From NCBI GenBank assembly GCA_021292165.1, contig CM037879.1, positions 289,638,272 to 289,702,271 of the forward strand: a DNA stretch of 64,000 nucleotides. Reading direction: 5' to 3'. The stretch comes from Shinisaurus crocodilurus (lineage: Eukaryota > Chordata > Lepidosauria > Squamata > Shinisauridae). The translations under genes and the position numbers were made by a program. The notes beneath the pieces were generated by a model. It did no database searches and was not told the origin of the DNA. It saw only the letters and a list, made by a program, of their open reading frames with translations. The stretch's first letter is position 1. Each line of letters begins with the position of its first letter. Of the stretch, positions 54,305 through 64,000 are shown one piece after another.

Positions 54305-55022
54305 CTAGACCCTTGTTGTCTTACCGAGGAGGCTCTCTACGACAACTGTCTAGACCGAGCTGAAAGCTTTAATTCTTTTCCATCTCCTCCACTGACGGCT
54401 CTCTTTATGAGCCAACTTGCGTTCTGTTCTGCAAGCCCCTGGCCTGCCTGCTTCTGGAAAGAGGCAAGTAAAAAAAGATTCATTCCCCGCCATGATTTTT
54501 GGCGTTGCCGGATTCCACAATCCAATTAGTTCCAGCAGTCTATTTGACTCTCCCCTTGATGCTGCGGCTGTGCTGTCGGCCGTGACCAATCCAACTAGTA
54601 TCATTTGGGTATTATTAAAACCAGCATTTATATGGCAAATGGAAGAAGAGAGGAAGGTCCTCCTGGTCCCAGACTGTAATTCTCCTTGTCAAAGAATGAC
54701 TGGACTTCAAGGGGAAGATGGCCACTAGTTGAACAGCGTTCTGATTGCATGTAAGACTCGGGAGTACATCAAACGATCTAACGGCGGCAATAGCTACTTC
54801 TTCTCGCCAAAAGGAGCGAGGTTAGGAGGAAGGCCTGCCGCTGATACTCGATCCGCTGAGGTGTTCTTGGACCCAGTGCAGGATATCAAGCTAAATAAGT
54901 GACTGAGCAGAATGCTTTGATGTTATCTTTCTCCCTTTGGGGAGGATGCAAGTGAAATGTGCCCGGGTGGGTGGGTGGGCTTTAATAACTCTTGAGACTT
55001 TTTTTTTTTGTTTTCTTTCTAG
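54305..55022. other. Unassigned 3' flank of ERCC6L
   Basis: No repeat family recognised. No canonical AATAAA was found close to the stop codon, so the 3' UTR end is unknown. Ends in a long pyrimidine tract before 55022. Confidence 0.4.
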
Positions 55023-55150
55023 CACTTCTGCTAATGAATCAAGTACAAATATAAAGCCACATGTTTTTACTGTCTTTTCTAATACTAGTAAAGGTTTTTC
55101 TCCATTTAAAAAGCCCACATCTGCATTGAGAGCATTATTTGGTGCTGCTG
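55023..55150 (+). other. Candidate alternative 3' exon
   Basis: A strong acceptor (T-rich tract then 'ttttctttctag') precedes an open stretch starting TSANESSTNIKPHVFTVF. Its phase fits the donor at 54109. The stretch then runs into a (TA)n(TG)n microsatellite with only a weak donor (ctg|gtacca). I find no similarity to the human ERCC6L tail, so it may be an unrelated repeat. Confidence 0.2.
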
Positions 55151-55153
55151 GTA

Positions 55154-55156
<3 letters not shown>

Positions 55157-55232
<76 letters not shown>

Positions 55233-55262
55233 CTATATATATCTATATATATCTATATATAT
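55157..55262. repeat. Compound (TA)n(TG)n(TATATC)n microsatellite
   Basis: Three simple-repeat types in a row over about 105 bases. Confidence 0.95.
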
Positions 55263-55264
55263 CC

Positions 55265-55457
55265 CCATTAGAGTGCTACAGTGTTGCCGATGTAGCATGG
55301 CACAATCCAGGTATGACTAGCAATCTATACATTTTTCCTACAGCTCCACAGTCCAACCTATCAGGATCCAGCAGGCTTGTCTCCCTATATTCCTGCCAGA
55401 TTCCACTAAGCCAATCAGCAGATGCCAGAGGTGCTTCCACACAGACAGCTCCTAGCA
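55265..55457. other. Unassigned sequence
   Basis: No family recognised. Confidence 0.35.
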
Positions 55458-55905
55458 CAGGGGCGGAAAACCTCTTTCAGCCTGAGGAGTGAATTCAGTT
55501 TTGGAAAAGCTCAGGGGCGGGGGGGTGGGGGGGCGAAAAATTCCAGTGGTCAGCAGGGCCAAAGAAAAAAATCAGATGGGCCCAAAATATCTGAAAATAC
55601 CAGCAAATTTTAGCTTAAAGCTTTTCCTGCCTGCAACAAAGCCTTTATACTGGAGGCTGCTGGTGACTCCAGTGTCAGCGGGGCTGTATATCCACTCTGG
55701 GTTTTATTCTAAACTTTAAAGGAGCTATCCATGGTTCTGGGGGGGGGACGCTTAGGTTTGGCACCACGAATAGCTCCTTAAAAGTTCAGAGTACAATCCG
55801 GAGCGGATATGCAGAGCCCCACTGACATTGGGAGTCACCAGCCTCTGCCTTTCTACCTTTTAGAATGGGGAAAAAACGGGGACTGAGGTTTGCCCGGGGA
55901 CTAAA
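55458..55905. mobile_element. hAT-like element F, copy 3
   Basis: Starts CAGGGGCGGAAAACC and shares 'attttagcttaaagctttt' with other copies. Interrupted by a hairpin MITE at 55651-55846, after which 'accttttagaatgggg' continues it. Confidence 0.65.
55651..55846. mobile_element. Hairpin MITE O with 10-bp flanking repeat
   Basis: Arms of about 80 bases (ggtgactccagtgtcagc; ctgacattgggagtcacc). Flanked by gcctttatac and gcctttctac (9 of 10), a TSD length suggesting a Mutator-like origin. Confidence 0.7.
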
Positions 55906-55954
55906 TTGGTACCTGCCGCTACCAACCAAAAGGCATCGCGTAGCTATTCCATCT

Positions 55955-56095
55955 TTATTTATTTATTTATTTATTATATTTATTAATCGCCCATCTGGCC
56001 GGCCACCCGGCCACCCTGGGCGATGTACAATTAAAATACAGTAAAACACAATAAAATATAATGATTAAAACAATATAAACAATTCTTATTATCTT
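55955..56095 (-). mobile_element. L2-clade LINE 3' end (second subfamily)
   Basis: (TTTA)n tail, then 'cgcccatctggccggccacc'. Nearly identical to 20428-20540. Confidence 0.85.
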
Positions 56096-56099
56096 TCCC

Positions 56100-56750
56100 T
56101 CCTTAACGGATTTTTCGAGGTAAGAAAGAAAAAGACGGAAGTAGCGGTGGTAAAACAGGGAGGGTTCGCAAATGGAAGACGACTCTGCCCCTGGATCCCC
56201 TGTAAAATTCTGTATTTGTGGCAGTGTGCGAGTGCACAACGAAAGCCTCGTTTGGAGTCCCAGACCCACACAGATGCCATCAGGTTCCGGGCCTGCCCCA
56301 TCATGCACCACCCTAAGAACATCGGGAAAGCCCTGCCGGATCAGCCCAAAGGCCTATGTAATCCAGCACCCTAGGCCCACACGACTGCAGTAGTACCCTC
56401 GCTCCCACTCGTGCCCCCCGGGCTCCTCTCCCTCGTTCACAGGGGCATCCCAAGCTCTGGGCCGCAGCACTGTTGCCGTGTACGAAATGTTCTTCCGGGT
56501 GTGTGTGTGTGTGTGAGTGATTTTCAGCTGCTAACATTTGGGAGTGACTTCGGTGTGGATCACTGCTACTTTAGGGCCGACATTCACACCACTACTACCG
56601 AGGGTTATGGGGCAGAAGTGCTGCATCTTTCCACCTGGTAGCAGCCTTGGAAGAGTAGTTCTATTCTACACGTGACCCCGCCCCCAAGGGTCACTCATCC
56701 AGGGAGGCTGTCTTTGGCAGCTTGCCCATGTCAGGGAAAGGTTACGTTTT
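56100..56750. other. Unassigned sequence
   Basis: 56310-56370 (aagccctgccggatcagccc) is a possible CR1/L3 minus-strand tail. A (GT)n patch lies near 56500. Confidence 0.4.
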
Positions 56751-56754
56751 GAGT

Positions 56755-57128
56755 AGGGATGTGCCCGGAGCTCGACTGGGGGATGGAAGTCCAGCGAACT
56801 TGCCGGGCTTGACCCCCTGGGCTCCGCTCAGCCTGCCTGCTTCCCCGGCTCGACTCGTGTTCTCGCGAGCCAAGCCGGGGAAGCGACTTCTGGGTTCCCG
56901 GCGGTCCGCTTCTTCCGTAGAAAATGGCGTAAGATACGTTAAAAACGGCCGCGATTTGCACAAGTTATGCAAATCGCGGCTGGCTGCTTTTAACATGTCT
57001 TGTGTCATTTCCTACGTAAAAAGCGTACGGCCGGGAACCTGAAAGTCTGGCAAGTGCCTCGGCTGGTGCTTGCTTTCGGCGCCGCCGAGCACCCAGCGAG
57101 TTGGGTGGTGGGCAGATCGCCAACCCTA
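56755..57128. mobile_element. Large imperfect palindrome, MITE-like (family U)
   Basis: The centre is a 12-base perfect pair (ccgcgatttgca and tgcaaatcgcgg). Imperfect arm similarity extends outward to 'gggttcccgg' and 'ccgggaacc'. Margins agggatg and caacccta are weakly inverted. Confidence 0.55.
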
Positions 57129-57129
57129 G

Positions 57130-58216
57130 AACTGTTGGGCTTTTTAGTCAAGAAAAAAGGTGACCAAGGGCAAACATGATGAAGGTGTCATAAAATTATA
57201 CATGGTGTAGGAAATGTGGATCGATAGGGTCATCCAGTGAAACTGAATAGTGGGTGATTCAGGAGAGACAAAAATGTCACCACTCAGCGCATAGTTCAAG
57301 TGTGGAATTCCGAAGCACAAGTTGCAGTGTTGGCTGCCAACCTCAATGGCTTTAAAAGAGGATTAGTAGACCAATTCATGGAGGATACAGCTTGTCAGTG
57401 GCTTGGCTTCTAGTCCTGATGGCCATATGCTACCTCCAGTATCAGAGGCATTATGCCTATGTACACCAGTTTCTGGGGAACATGGTGTGAGGGATTGAGG
57501 CCTACACAGGATTGGGTTTGTTGAGGCCTACACAGGCTTCAGTTTGTTGAAGCCTGAAGGCCCAAACACTTCCCTCGAGTAGTGAAGCCTGAAGGCCCAA
57601 ACACTTGGATGGGAGGGGGAGTTTGAGAGTTTTAAGTTACCCAATAGAAGTTAAGAATTAGATCTCCAATTCAAGGTCACATGATTATAACCTTCCATTC
57701 CTGGGAAGGCTGTATATATGTGGGGTGTGTGGTCAGCTAGCAGTGAGTGCTGGGAGAGAGCTGGAAGCAGCAGCACAGAAACAGCAGAGAGAAGCAGAGA
57801 GAGAGAAAGAGAAACTGGCTGCATAGGAACTAGGTAGTCTGAAGTTATACTAGAGAATGTTGGATTGTTTGTTTGTTTGTTTTATTTTATCATACTTGCT
57901 TTTGAATTATAACCACTCTATTAAGTAAATACCCAACTATTATAAGTAAAGTGTTGTTGTTTACCCTGAAAGTTTGGAGTGACTTATTCACCACGTCTAC
58001 AGCCTACACCCACGTTACTGGAAGCAGGCAAAGGACTTGATAACCTAGAGAGGGAGAGGCTTTGGGAAGAGGCAGAGATCTCCCAAAGGCAGATCAAGGG
58101 GTCCCTGCAGTAGCGGAACCTTGACACATGGGCGGGAGGGTGCTGTTGCACTCATGTCCTGTTGTGGGTTTCCCATTGGGGCAACTGGCTGGCCACTGTG
58201 GGAACAGAATGCTTAG
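57130..58216 (+). mobile_element. CR1/L3-type LINE 3' region split by an LTR
   Basis: 57130-57485 is ORF end and UTR ('ctacctccagtatcagaggc'). 58132-58216 resumes 'gcgggagggtgctgttgcac'. Confidence 0.75.
57486..58126. mobile_element. Solo LTR with perfect 5-bp TSD
   Basis: A 641-base block starting TGTGAGGG and ending CTTGACA, flanked by catgg on both sides (57481-57485, 58127-58131), inside a LINE. It has a TATA-like 'ggctgtatatatg' near 57710 and 'taagtaaagtg' downstream. No coding region is attached, so it is a recombined single LTR of a retroelement. Gypsy or endogenous retrovirus cannot be told apart here. Confidence 0.85.
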
Positions 58217-58755
58217 GGCTAAAAGAGACATTACTTTAAATCTGTGTTTAGCTGTGCTAAGCCTTTTTTTATTTTTACTCTAGAGTTGCTATAGGGGCAC
58301 CTATCCTAGACCTTAGAAGCCCCCCTCTTCCCCAATGCTAGGGTCATAATCTGGACTGGGGCCCTCGCACCTACTCTAGAGTAAAAATGAAGAAAATAAA
58401 AAGATGTCGCTGCTGCATAATGTCTCTCTTGGCCCTCAGGTAAATGAGATCAAGGCATGTCAACTCAGGCATCAGTGACTACGTCACGGGACTTAGACAG
58501 CAATCCTGCCTGGTACTAAGGGCCATTGAATTCAATGGGCCGTACATCTGTGTAGACACGCATTGGATTGTCTTGTCAGTTAATCAGAGAAGGGAAGACT
58601 GACAAATGGAGGAGAAGGGTGGAAATTTCCCTTCATGCGGTTTTTTTTTGGGTATGTGTAACTTTCTACCAGCCGACGACCATTGATCTGAAATGGCTCC
58701 GATTTGTCTCCTTTTTTTTTTGTCTTTCCGGCCAGGGCCTGCCAGGCTGGGGGAA
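58217..58755. other. Unassigned; MITE L fragment at 58488-58572
   Basis: 58488-58572 carries 'ccattgaattcaatgggcc', an inverted motif typical of a short repeat also glimpsed at 31615 and 39105. Confidence 0.4.
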
Positions 58756-58757
58756 GG

Positions 58758-58759
<2 letters not shown>

Positions 58760-58802
<43 letters not shown>
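58760..58802. repeat. (TG)n microsatellite
   Basis: About twenty units. Confidence 0.95.
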
Positions 58803-58805
<3 letters not shown>

Positions 58806-59370
58806 CCTGACCTCACCTGCCCTTTACTCCATACTGAAATGCTTTATTATTTGTGGGTCCCAAGCCTCTCTTTGAGATATTTTCATCCCATTTATTAGAA
58901 TTTCCTGGCGTGCTCTTGGGCCATTGTTCTCCGCTCCTGGCCAAGAAAAGCAAAACGCTGGGCCCCCGGTCATTCGTCTGTTATCACAGCAGCCAGCCAG
59001 GCAAGGGATGCCTCTGCCAAATAAGGGGGGTTGGGGGAAGGGGGTCCTGCCTGCCCCTCTCGCCTCGGGAAAAGAAAGATGGGGAAACTGCCCCCCAGGG
59101 AAAATGCAGGCTCCCATGTTCTGCAGTTCTCCCATTCATTTGAGGGCCACTGGCCAGGACCACCTCCTCGCTCTTCATGATGATGTACCCTCTTCATGAT
59201 GGTACACTGTGGGCCGTTTTGAAAGGGCCCTTACTGGAACTTGGTTCAACCGGATTGTGTTTGGCTCGGTTAGTTTACAGGGGCAGCGGAATGAGCTGGT
59301 GGAGGAATGAACAGACTGTTATCATCGCAGACCCCAGGTGGAGGGAACAGAGTTTTGGACTGTCCCATAT
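58803..59370. other. Unassigned sequence
   Basis: No family recognised. Confidence 0.35.
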
Positions 59371-59379
59371 AGAAACATC

Positions 59380-59528
59380 CAGGGTTTTTTTTTTTCTGGT
59401 GGAACTCACCGGAACTGAGCTCCAGCACCTTTTCTTCTATTAATTGCATTACAATTTAATCGCCATCTACTCCCGAGGAAATGTAATCCAAGAGTTCCGG
59501 TACCCTTTTCTCCAGAAAAAAAGCACTG
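59380..59528. mobile_element. Short hAT MITE N
   Basis: Ends CAGGGTTTTTTTTTTCTGG and CCAGAAAAAAAGCACTG. Perfect 8-bp TSD gaaacatc (59372-59379, 59529-59536). 149 bases. Confidence 0.88.
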
Positions 59529-59539
59529 GAAACATCTCC

Positions 59540-59778
59540 TTGCAAGTAAAAACAAAACATAACCTAGCATGGAAGGCTAAGACACAACCTTTCTTCCTGA
59601 TGTGATTTCGTTTATTTTTTTTTAGTTTTAGTTTTGTCTTTTTAATGCGGCGGAGCACTCAAAAATGGACTCCCCCACACCTGTGGGGTCTGAAGTGGTA
59701 CAGTCCTACTCTACCGCCGTAGGACTCTTTTGCTACCTCATTCTGCCATAGGTGTGGATCAGCCCTCTTTTCTGGGCT
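59540..59778. other. Unassigned sequence
   Basis: No family recognised. Confidence 0.35.
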
Positions 59779-59779
59779 T

Positions 59780-59955
59780 GGACTGGCTATCATTCTGTTA
59801 TTGCTCTGGGCTTTTTTTAAATTGTGTTCTAAATAATGCTCTTTTTAATTATTGATTTAATCAAGTTTCATTTAATGATCTTAAGCCGCCCTTGAGTGCT
59901 GTTTTTCTTGGTTAGAAAGGCAGAGTACAGATCAAATCAATAAATACACAAAGGA
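59780..59955 (+). mobile_element. L2-like LINE 3' end
   Basis: 'ttaagccgcccttgagtgct' and 'aaaggcagagtacagatc' with an 'aataaata' tail. Confidence 0.55.
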
Positions 59956-59999
59956 TGCTGCTTATACTGCAAAACAACAACAACAACAACAACATATAT

Positions 60000-60245
60000 G
60001 GAGTCAATTACTAGATTATGTATTAATAAAGGGGAAGGGGAGCATGCCTTGTTGGGATATGTTATATTTTTGGAATTTGGAATTCATTTGATCAAGGGGA
60101 TGGAAGTATATAAATTGGTCCCTTGGAGGGTGGGGTGTGTGTGTGTGTGCACTTTATGATTTATTGTATGTTGTTTATGTTATATTTTTGTGTTATACTT
60201 GTATTTTGTTATATTTTGTCTTGAAAAAGTAAATAAAATTTAAAG
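60000..60245 (+). mobile_element. Possible L1-type LINE 3' end
   Basis: AT-rich with 'gtcttgaaaaagtaaataaa' at the end, resembling L1 3' UTRs of lizards. No ORF part present. Confidence 0.4.
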
Positions 60246-60249
60246 ACGA

Positions 60250-60550
60250 CGACAACAACAACAACAACACAACTTCTACCCAACTCTCGAATTAAGGCAA
60301 GGATCGCCGCACAGCTGCCCACGACATCCCCTGCCGACCTCTCCAGCTTCAAAGTTGGGAGGAAGACTGGCCACACATCACATGCCCTGGTGGGCGGTGA
60401 CACTCTCGCCCCGGCCAGCAGATTTGCTAAAGGGTGCCTGTCCTTATTTTACCTCTTGGGAACAACATGTTGAAAATTTTGTTGGGGGGAGGTTCTAGAA
60501 AAGTCGTTCTTCGGGGTTCAGTTCCCTTCACTTGGTCTCTAGCAATTCAA
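60250..60550. other. Unassigned sequence
   Basis: Starts with a (CAA)n/(GAC) patch. Nothing else recognised. Confidence 0.35.
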
Positions 60551-61264
60551 GGGTGCAATCCTAGGCATGTCCAGGGATGGGGACTCGGACTCGAGGACTC
60601 GACTCGTGAGTCGGAGTCCCCCCTCTGACTCGAGTCAGACTCGAGTCCCAATATTTTTAATGGGACTCGAGACTCGACTCGGGACTCGAGACCAAGGACT
60701 TGTGTTCCTCAAATGCAACATGGATAGGTTTTAGGAAGTACAGCAACTTTATTTTTTAAAATCATTTTCCTAAAATGCAACCTTTCAGACATTTTGGGTT
60801 TGGCTGCCTCTGCCTGCCTGTTTGGGGTTCCCAGCCTCCTCTGCCTGCCTGATCTCTTCTTAACCAGTTCCACAGTTTGAATTGTCCAAGACAAAGGCCT
60901 CTGCCTGTCTGGTTATTTTGGGTTTGTCTGCCTGGTCTGTTCTTGCCAAAATCAGTTGCAGAGTTTTGAAATAAAAAGGCACACACTTATGCCTAGAATT
61001 TATTTAAGCCACACATCTGAAGTAGCCTTATTTTGTTGGGAAAACCCCCCATTGATTTTAATAGGGACTCGTGGAGTCAGCTTTGGGAGTGACTCGGGAC
61101 TTGTGAGTCACCATTTTGGACCAAGGACTCGGACTCGAGACTCGGGTCCAAAGACTCGTGACTTGACTCATGACTCAAGACCAAGGACTCTTCAACATCC
61201 CTGGGCATGTCTAGACAGAAAAAAAGTCCTACAATTTCCAGCATGCGTGCATAGGATTGTGCCC
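60551..61264. mobile_element. MITE B split by hAT element C
   Basis: 60551-60571 (gggtgcaatcctaggcatg) and 61204-61264 (to aggattgtgccc) are the two parts. Element C lies between. Confidence 0.85.
60572..61203. mobile_element. hAT element C with GACTCG arrays, copy 2
   Basis: Ends CAGGGATG and CATCCCTG. Perfect 8-bp TSD ggcatgtc (60564-60571, 61204-61211). Very similar to copy 1 along its length. Confidence 0.95.
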
Positions 61265-61267
61265 TTG

Positions 61268-61374
61268 ACATTTAGACAGAAAAAAGTTGCATGACTCCCA
61301 GCATGCCCCAGCCAGCCATACTGGGAGTTGTAGGGTGTTCCCCCCCCCGTCTAAACATGCCTAGGGTTGCGCCC
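61268..61374. mobile_element. MITE B, adjacent second copy
   Basis: From 'acatttagacag' to 'agggttgcgccc' followed by TTA. Left end incomplete. Confidence 0.65.
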
Positions 61375-61379
61375 TTAAT

Positions 61380-61775
61380 CTTTGAGAGGGGAAGGATGCA
61401 TCTTGGCTCTAGTGCGCATGCCTGTGAATGCATGCACGAGAACACTAAGGACTAATCTCAGTAACTGATGCATCCAGCGTGCGACTGCAGGGAACATGTC
61501 TTGATTTTTATTTAACAGCTGCAAGGGGTGGAGCTGGTCACGAATGGGACCCCAGAGGGCACAATTCAGTCGGCACTTAAGCACGCTGTTACGATGGCGA
61601 ATATGTCTACTCTGATTCTCAGATTCTGTTTTAGGACATCCCATCTTTGTGCATTTTATACTGTTCCTCTTGGGGCACAATCTTGTCAGGATGGATGCCC
61701 ATAAGCTCCCAAACTCAGAGGCGTATGGACATCCAGAGCAGAGCACGAGGAGCGGCAGAGGCCATCTTCGCCTCT
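61380..61775. other. Unassigned sequence
   Basis: No family recognised. Confidence 0.35.
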
Positions 61776-61845
61776 AGTCCAACAGAATGCTGGACTAGAT
61801 GGACCCTTGGTCTGATCCAGCAGGGCTCTTCCTATGTTCTTATGC
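61776..61845 (+). mobile_element. CR1/L3-type LINE 3' terminus
   Basis: 'gctggactagatggaccctt' to 'ctcttcctatgttcttatg'. Confidence 0.75.
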
Positions 61846-61859
61846 CCCCATCCTCCTGC

Positions 61860-62210
61860 ATTTTCTCTAGATGGGCTTTTGGGGGCCAGGTTACCTGAAG
61901 GAACGCCTCGTCCCATACGTGCCTGCCCGAACCCTGAGATCATCTTCGGTGGCCCTTCTCAGAGTGCCCCCTTCAAAAGAAGCTAGGAGGGTGGCTACTA
62001 GGGGAAGGGCCTTCTCAGTTGTAGCACCCCATCTATGGAATCAGCTCCCCAAAGAGGTGCACCTGGCGCCTGCCCTCTATTCTTTCAGGCGCCAGGTGAA
62101 GACCTTTTTATTATTTGCCCAACGTTTTAATGGTTGATTTTATTCATTTTATTATCGCCACTGTACCTCTGGATTGGATTTATTTAATATGTCTGTGTTT
62201 TTATATTATT

Positions 62211-62243
<33 letters not shown>

Positions 62244-62340
62244 GATGTTTGTGTTTTAGTGTTGCTTTGTTTTGTAAACCGCCCAGGGAGCCTTTTGGCT
62301 GATGGGCGGTGAATAAAAACATTAAATAAATAAATAAATA
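61860..62340 (+). mobile_element. L2 LINE ORF2 C-terminus and 3' UTR
   Basis: 88-codon open frame from 61871 ending WNQLPKEV..SFRRQVKTFL, then UTR with a (TTG)n run at about 62212-62243, 'gtaaaccgcccagggagcct' and an (AAAT)n tail. One of the best-preserved L2 ends in the window. Confidence 0.88.
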
Positions 62341-62344
62341 GCTG

Positions 62345-63125
62345 AAGCGTCTCAGAGGGAAGGGAAGGAGTAGCTTCAGGATACCGGGTATCCTGGCCAC
62401 TCCAGCCTTCTCCCCGCCCCCTTCTACCCCCTCTCCGGGGTCGCTTTCCTGACCTTGGAGAGCAGCCGGTGCAGTTCTTTCCACGCCAGCTGTGGGGGCC
62501 AGGGGAGGTGAGTGGAGCTGGGGATCTGCAAAATCCTCTGGCTCCTCAGACGCTGCCGAGGGGCCCTGGGATCACTCCCTTAATTTTTTTTTTTTTTTTA
62601 GCTCTGTCTATTGTAAGCCAGCTAGGGATGGAGGAACCTTTCCCTTCTCCGAATTTTGCAGTGGAGTTCACTGCAATCAAAACATAGGTACAGAAATGCG
62701 CATATTAGGGAAACGAATGTTCCAAAATGCATCACATTAGGAAAATGGCTTGCAAAGATGTGTATACAGTATTAGGCAAAAAGGCACACAAAAATACATG
62801 TGTTAGGGGAAACGTGCACAAAAATGCCTATGAGTGATGAATTCTCATGCGAACTTGAAAAATACACATTCTCTGAATTCAGGACGAACCAAATTTAAGA
62901 TTGGAGAAAATGGAAAACTGGCAGTACAATCCAAGGAGGCTGCCCATAACCCTCCAAACTTGGAGAATTGTGGGCAGCCTATGGAGGGCAGGAGAAGCAC
63001 GGAGGCGAAGGTTTGCTGCCATGTTTCTTCCGCCCTGCAAAACACTGAGATGGCCGATTTCGGCTGCCTACGTCTTTTGTGCCTGCTCACGAGGAGGACA
63101 GGCTGAGGCGCCGCCGGGATAGTGC
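62345..63125. other. Unassigned; AT-rich decayed repeat likely
   Basis: 62690-62880 repeats phrases such as 'atgcatcacattagg' and 'aaaatacatgtgttagg' and may be a retroelement remnant. The rest is unassigned. Confidence 0.35.
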
Positions 63126-63126
63126 A

Positions 63127-64000
63127 TATAAGACAATGGAACCGACTACCTAGCAGGGATGGGGACTCGGACTCGGGGACTCGACTCGGGAGTCGGACTG
63201 AGTCCCCCCTCTGACTCGACTCGGACTCGAGTCCCAATATTTTTAATGGGACTCGAGACTCGACTCGGGACTCGAGACCAAGGACTCGTGTGTTCCAAAA
63301 TCGTGTTCCTCAAATGCAACATGGATAGGTTTTAGGAAGTACAGCAAGTTTATTTTTTTAAAATCATTTTCCTAAAATGCAACCTTTCAGACATTTTGGG
63401 TTTGGCTGCCTCTGCCTGCCTGTCTGGGGTTCCCAGCCTCCTCTGCCTGCCTGGTCTCTTCTTGACCAGTTCAACAGTTGAATTGTCCAAGACAAAGGCC
63501 TCTGCCTGCCTGCTTTGGGGTTCCCTGCCTCCTCTGCCTGCCTGGTTATTTTGGATTTGTCTGCCTGGTCTGTTCTTGCCAAAATCAGTTGCAGAGTTTT
63601 GAAATAAAAAGGCACACTTGTGCCTAGAATGTATTTAAACCACACATCTGAAGTAGCCTTATTTTGTTGGGGAAAACCCCCATTGATTTTAATAGGGACT
63701 CGTGGAGTCAGCTTTGGGAGTGACTCGTGACTCGTGACTCGTGAGTCCACCATTTTGGACCAAGGACTCGGACTCGGACTTGAGACTCGGGTCCAAAGAC
63801 TCGTGACTCGACTCGTGACTCGAGACCAAGGACTCTTCAACATCCCTGCTACCTAGGGCGGTGGTGGGCTCTCCTCTGGAGGCATTCAAGGTGCGGCTGG
63901 ACAGCCATCTGTCGGGGATGCTTTGACCTGGATTCCTGCATTGAGCAGGGGGTTGGACTCGATGGCCTGGTAGGCCCCTCCCAACTCTACTTTTCTATGA
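63127..64000 (+). mobile_element. CR1 LINE 3' end split by hAT element C
   Basis: 63127-63153 (acaatggaaccgactacctag) continues at 63857 (ggcggtggtgggctctcc) and runs to 'ctctacttttctatga' at the window edge. Confidence 0.85.
63154..63848. mobile_element. hAT element C with GACTCG arrays, copy 3
   Basis: Ends CAGGGATG and CATCCCTG. Perfect 8-bp TSD ctacctag (63146-63153, 63849-63856). About 60 bases longer than the others because the 'cctctgcctgcctg' segment is repeated internally. Confidence 0.95.

Overview
The window looks like nuclear DNA of a squamate reptile (lizard or snake). There is one multi-exon vertebrate gene, and the rest is a dense mosaic of repeats in a style I associate with squamates: L2 and CR1 LINE 3' ends with the 'accgcccagagagc' and 'ttggactcgatggcc' signatures, tRNA-derived SINEs, many hAT miniature elements, Harbinger-like and Tc1/mariner-like short elements, Gypsy-type LTR remnants and long microsatellites. 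No genus can be fixed from sequence alone. No bacterial or viral genes, tRNA genes, functional rRNA genes or CRISPR arrays were seen.

The one convincing host gene is ERCC6L (PICH), a SNF2-family DNA translocase, on the + strand. Exon 2 (51999-54111) carries the whole ATPase core. A short first coding exon (49274-49332) joins it in phase. The predicted protein is about 723 residues, against about 1250 in human, because the frame stops just after the helicase core. A phase-compatible donor and acceptor pair (54109 and 55021) offers a possible alternative tail. A hAT element sits in the intron and ends 33 bases before exon 2. It accounts for the false N-terminal extension of the open frame.

Layout: 1-8400 is nested SINE, LINE and MITE sequence and ends in a GC-rich hAT element. 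8405-11330 is repeat-poor, with a homeodomain-motif-rich stretch. 11334-20100 is mixed repeats. 20300-30800 holds L2, CR1 and SINE pieces, an LTR carrying a hAT insertion, and two hAT elements inserted back to back. 30800-37700 is mostly unassigned, with Gypsy integrase remnants. 38143-45923 is framed by the two arms of an inverted duplication of about 1.1-1.2 kb that carries 5S-rRNA-derived SINEs. Between the arms lie several GC- or purine-rich hAT elements. 47200-55260 is the ERCC6L locus. 55460-64000 is again nested repeats, including a solo LTR with a 5-bp target duplication and two copies of a hAT element full of GACTCG motifs.

The most useful observations come from target-site duplications read directly at element ends. 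They date insertions relative to each other and show one hAT insertion using the target duplication of another. Two element classes with different ends share one palindromic core that resembles a ZNF143/THAP11 promoter motif.
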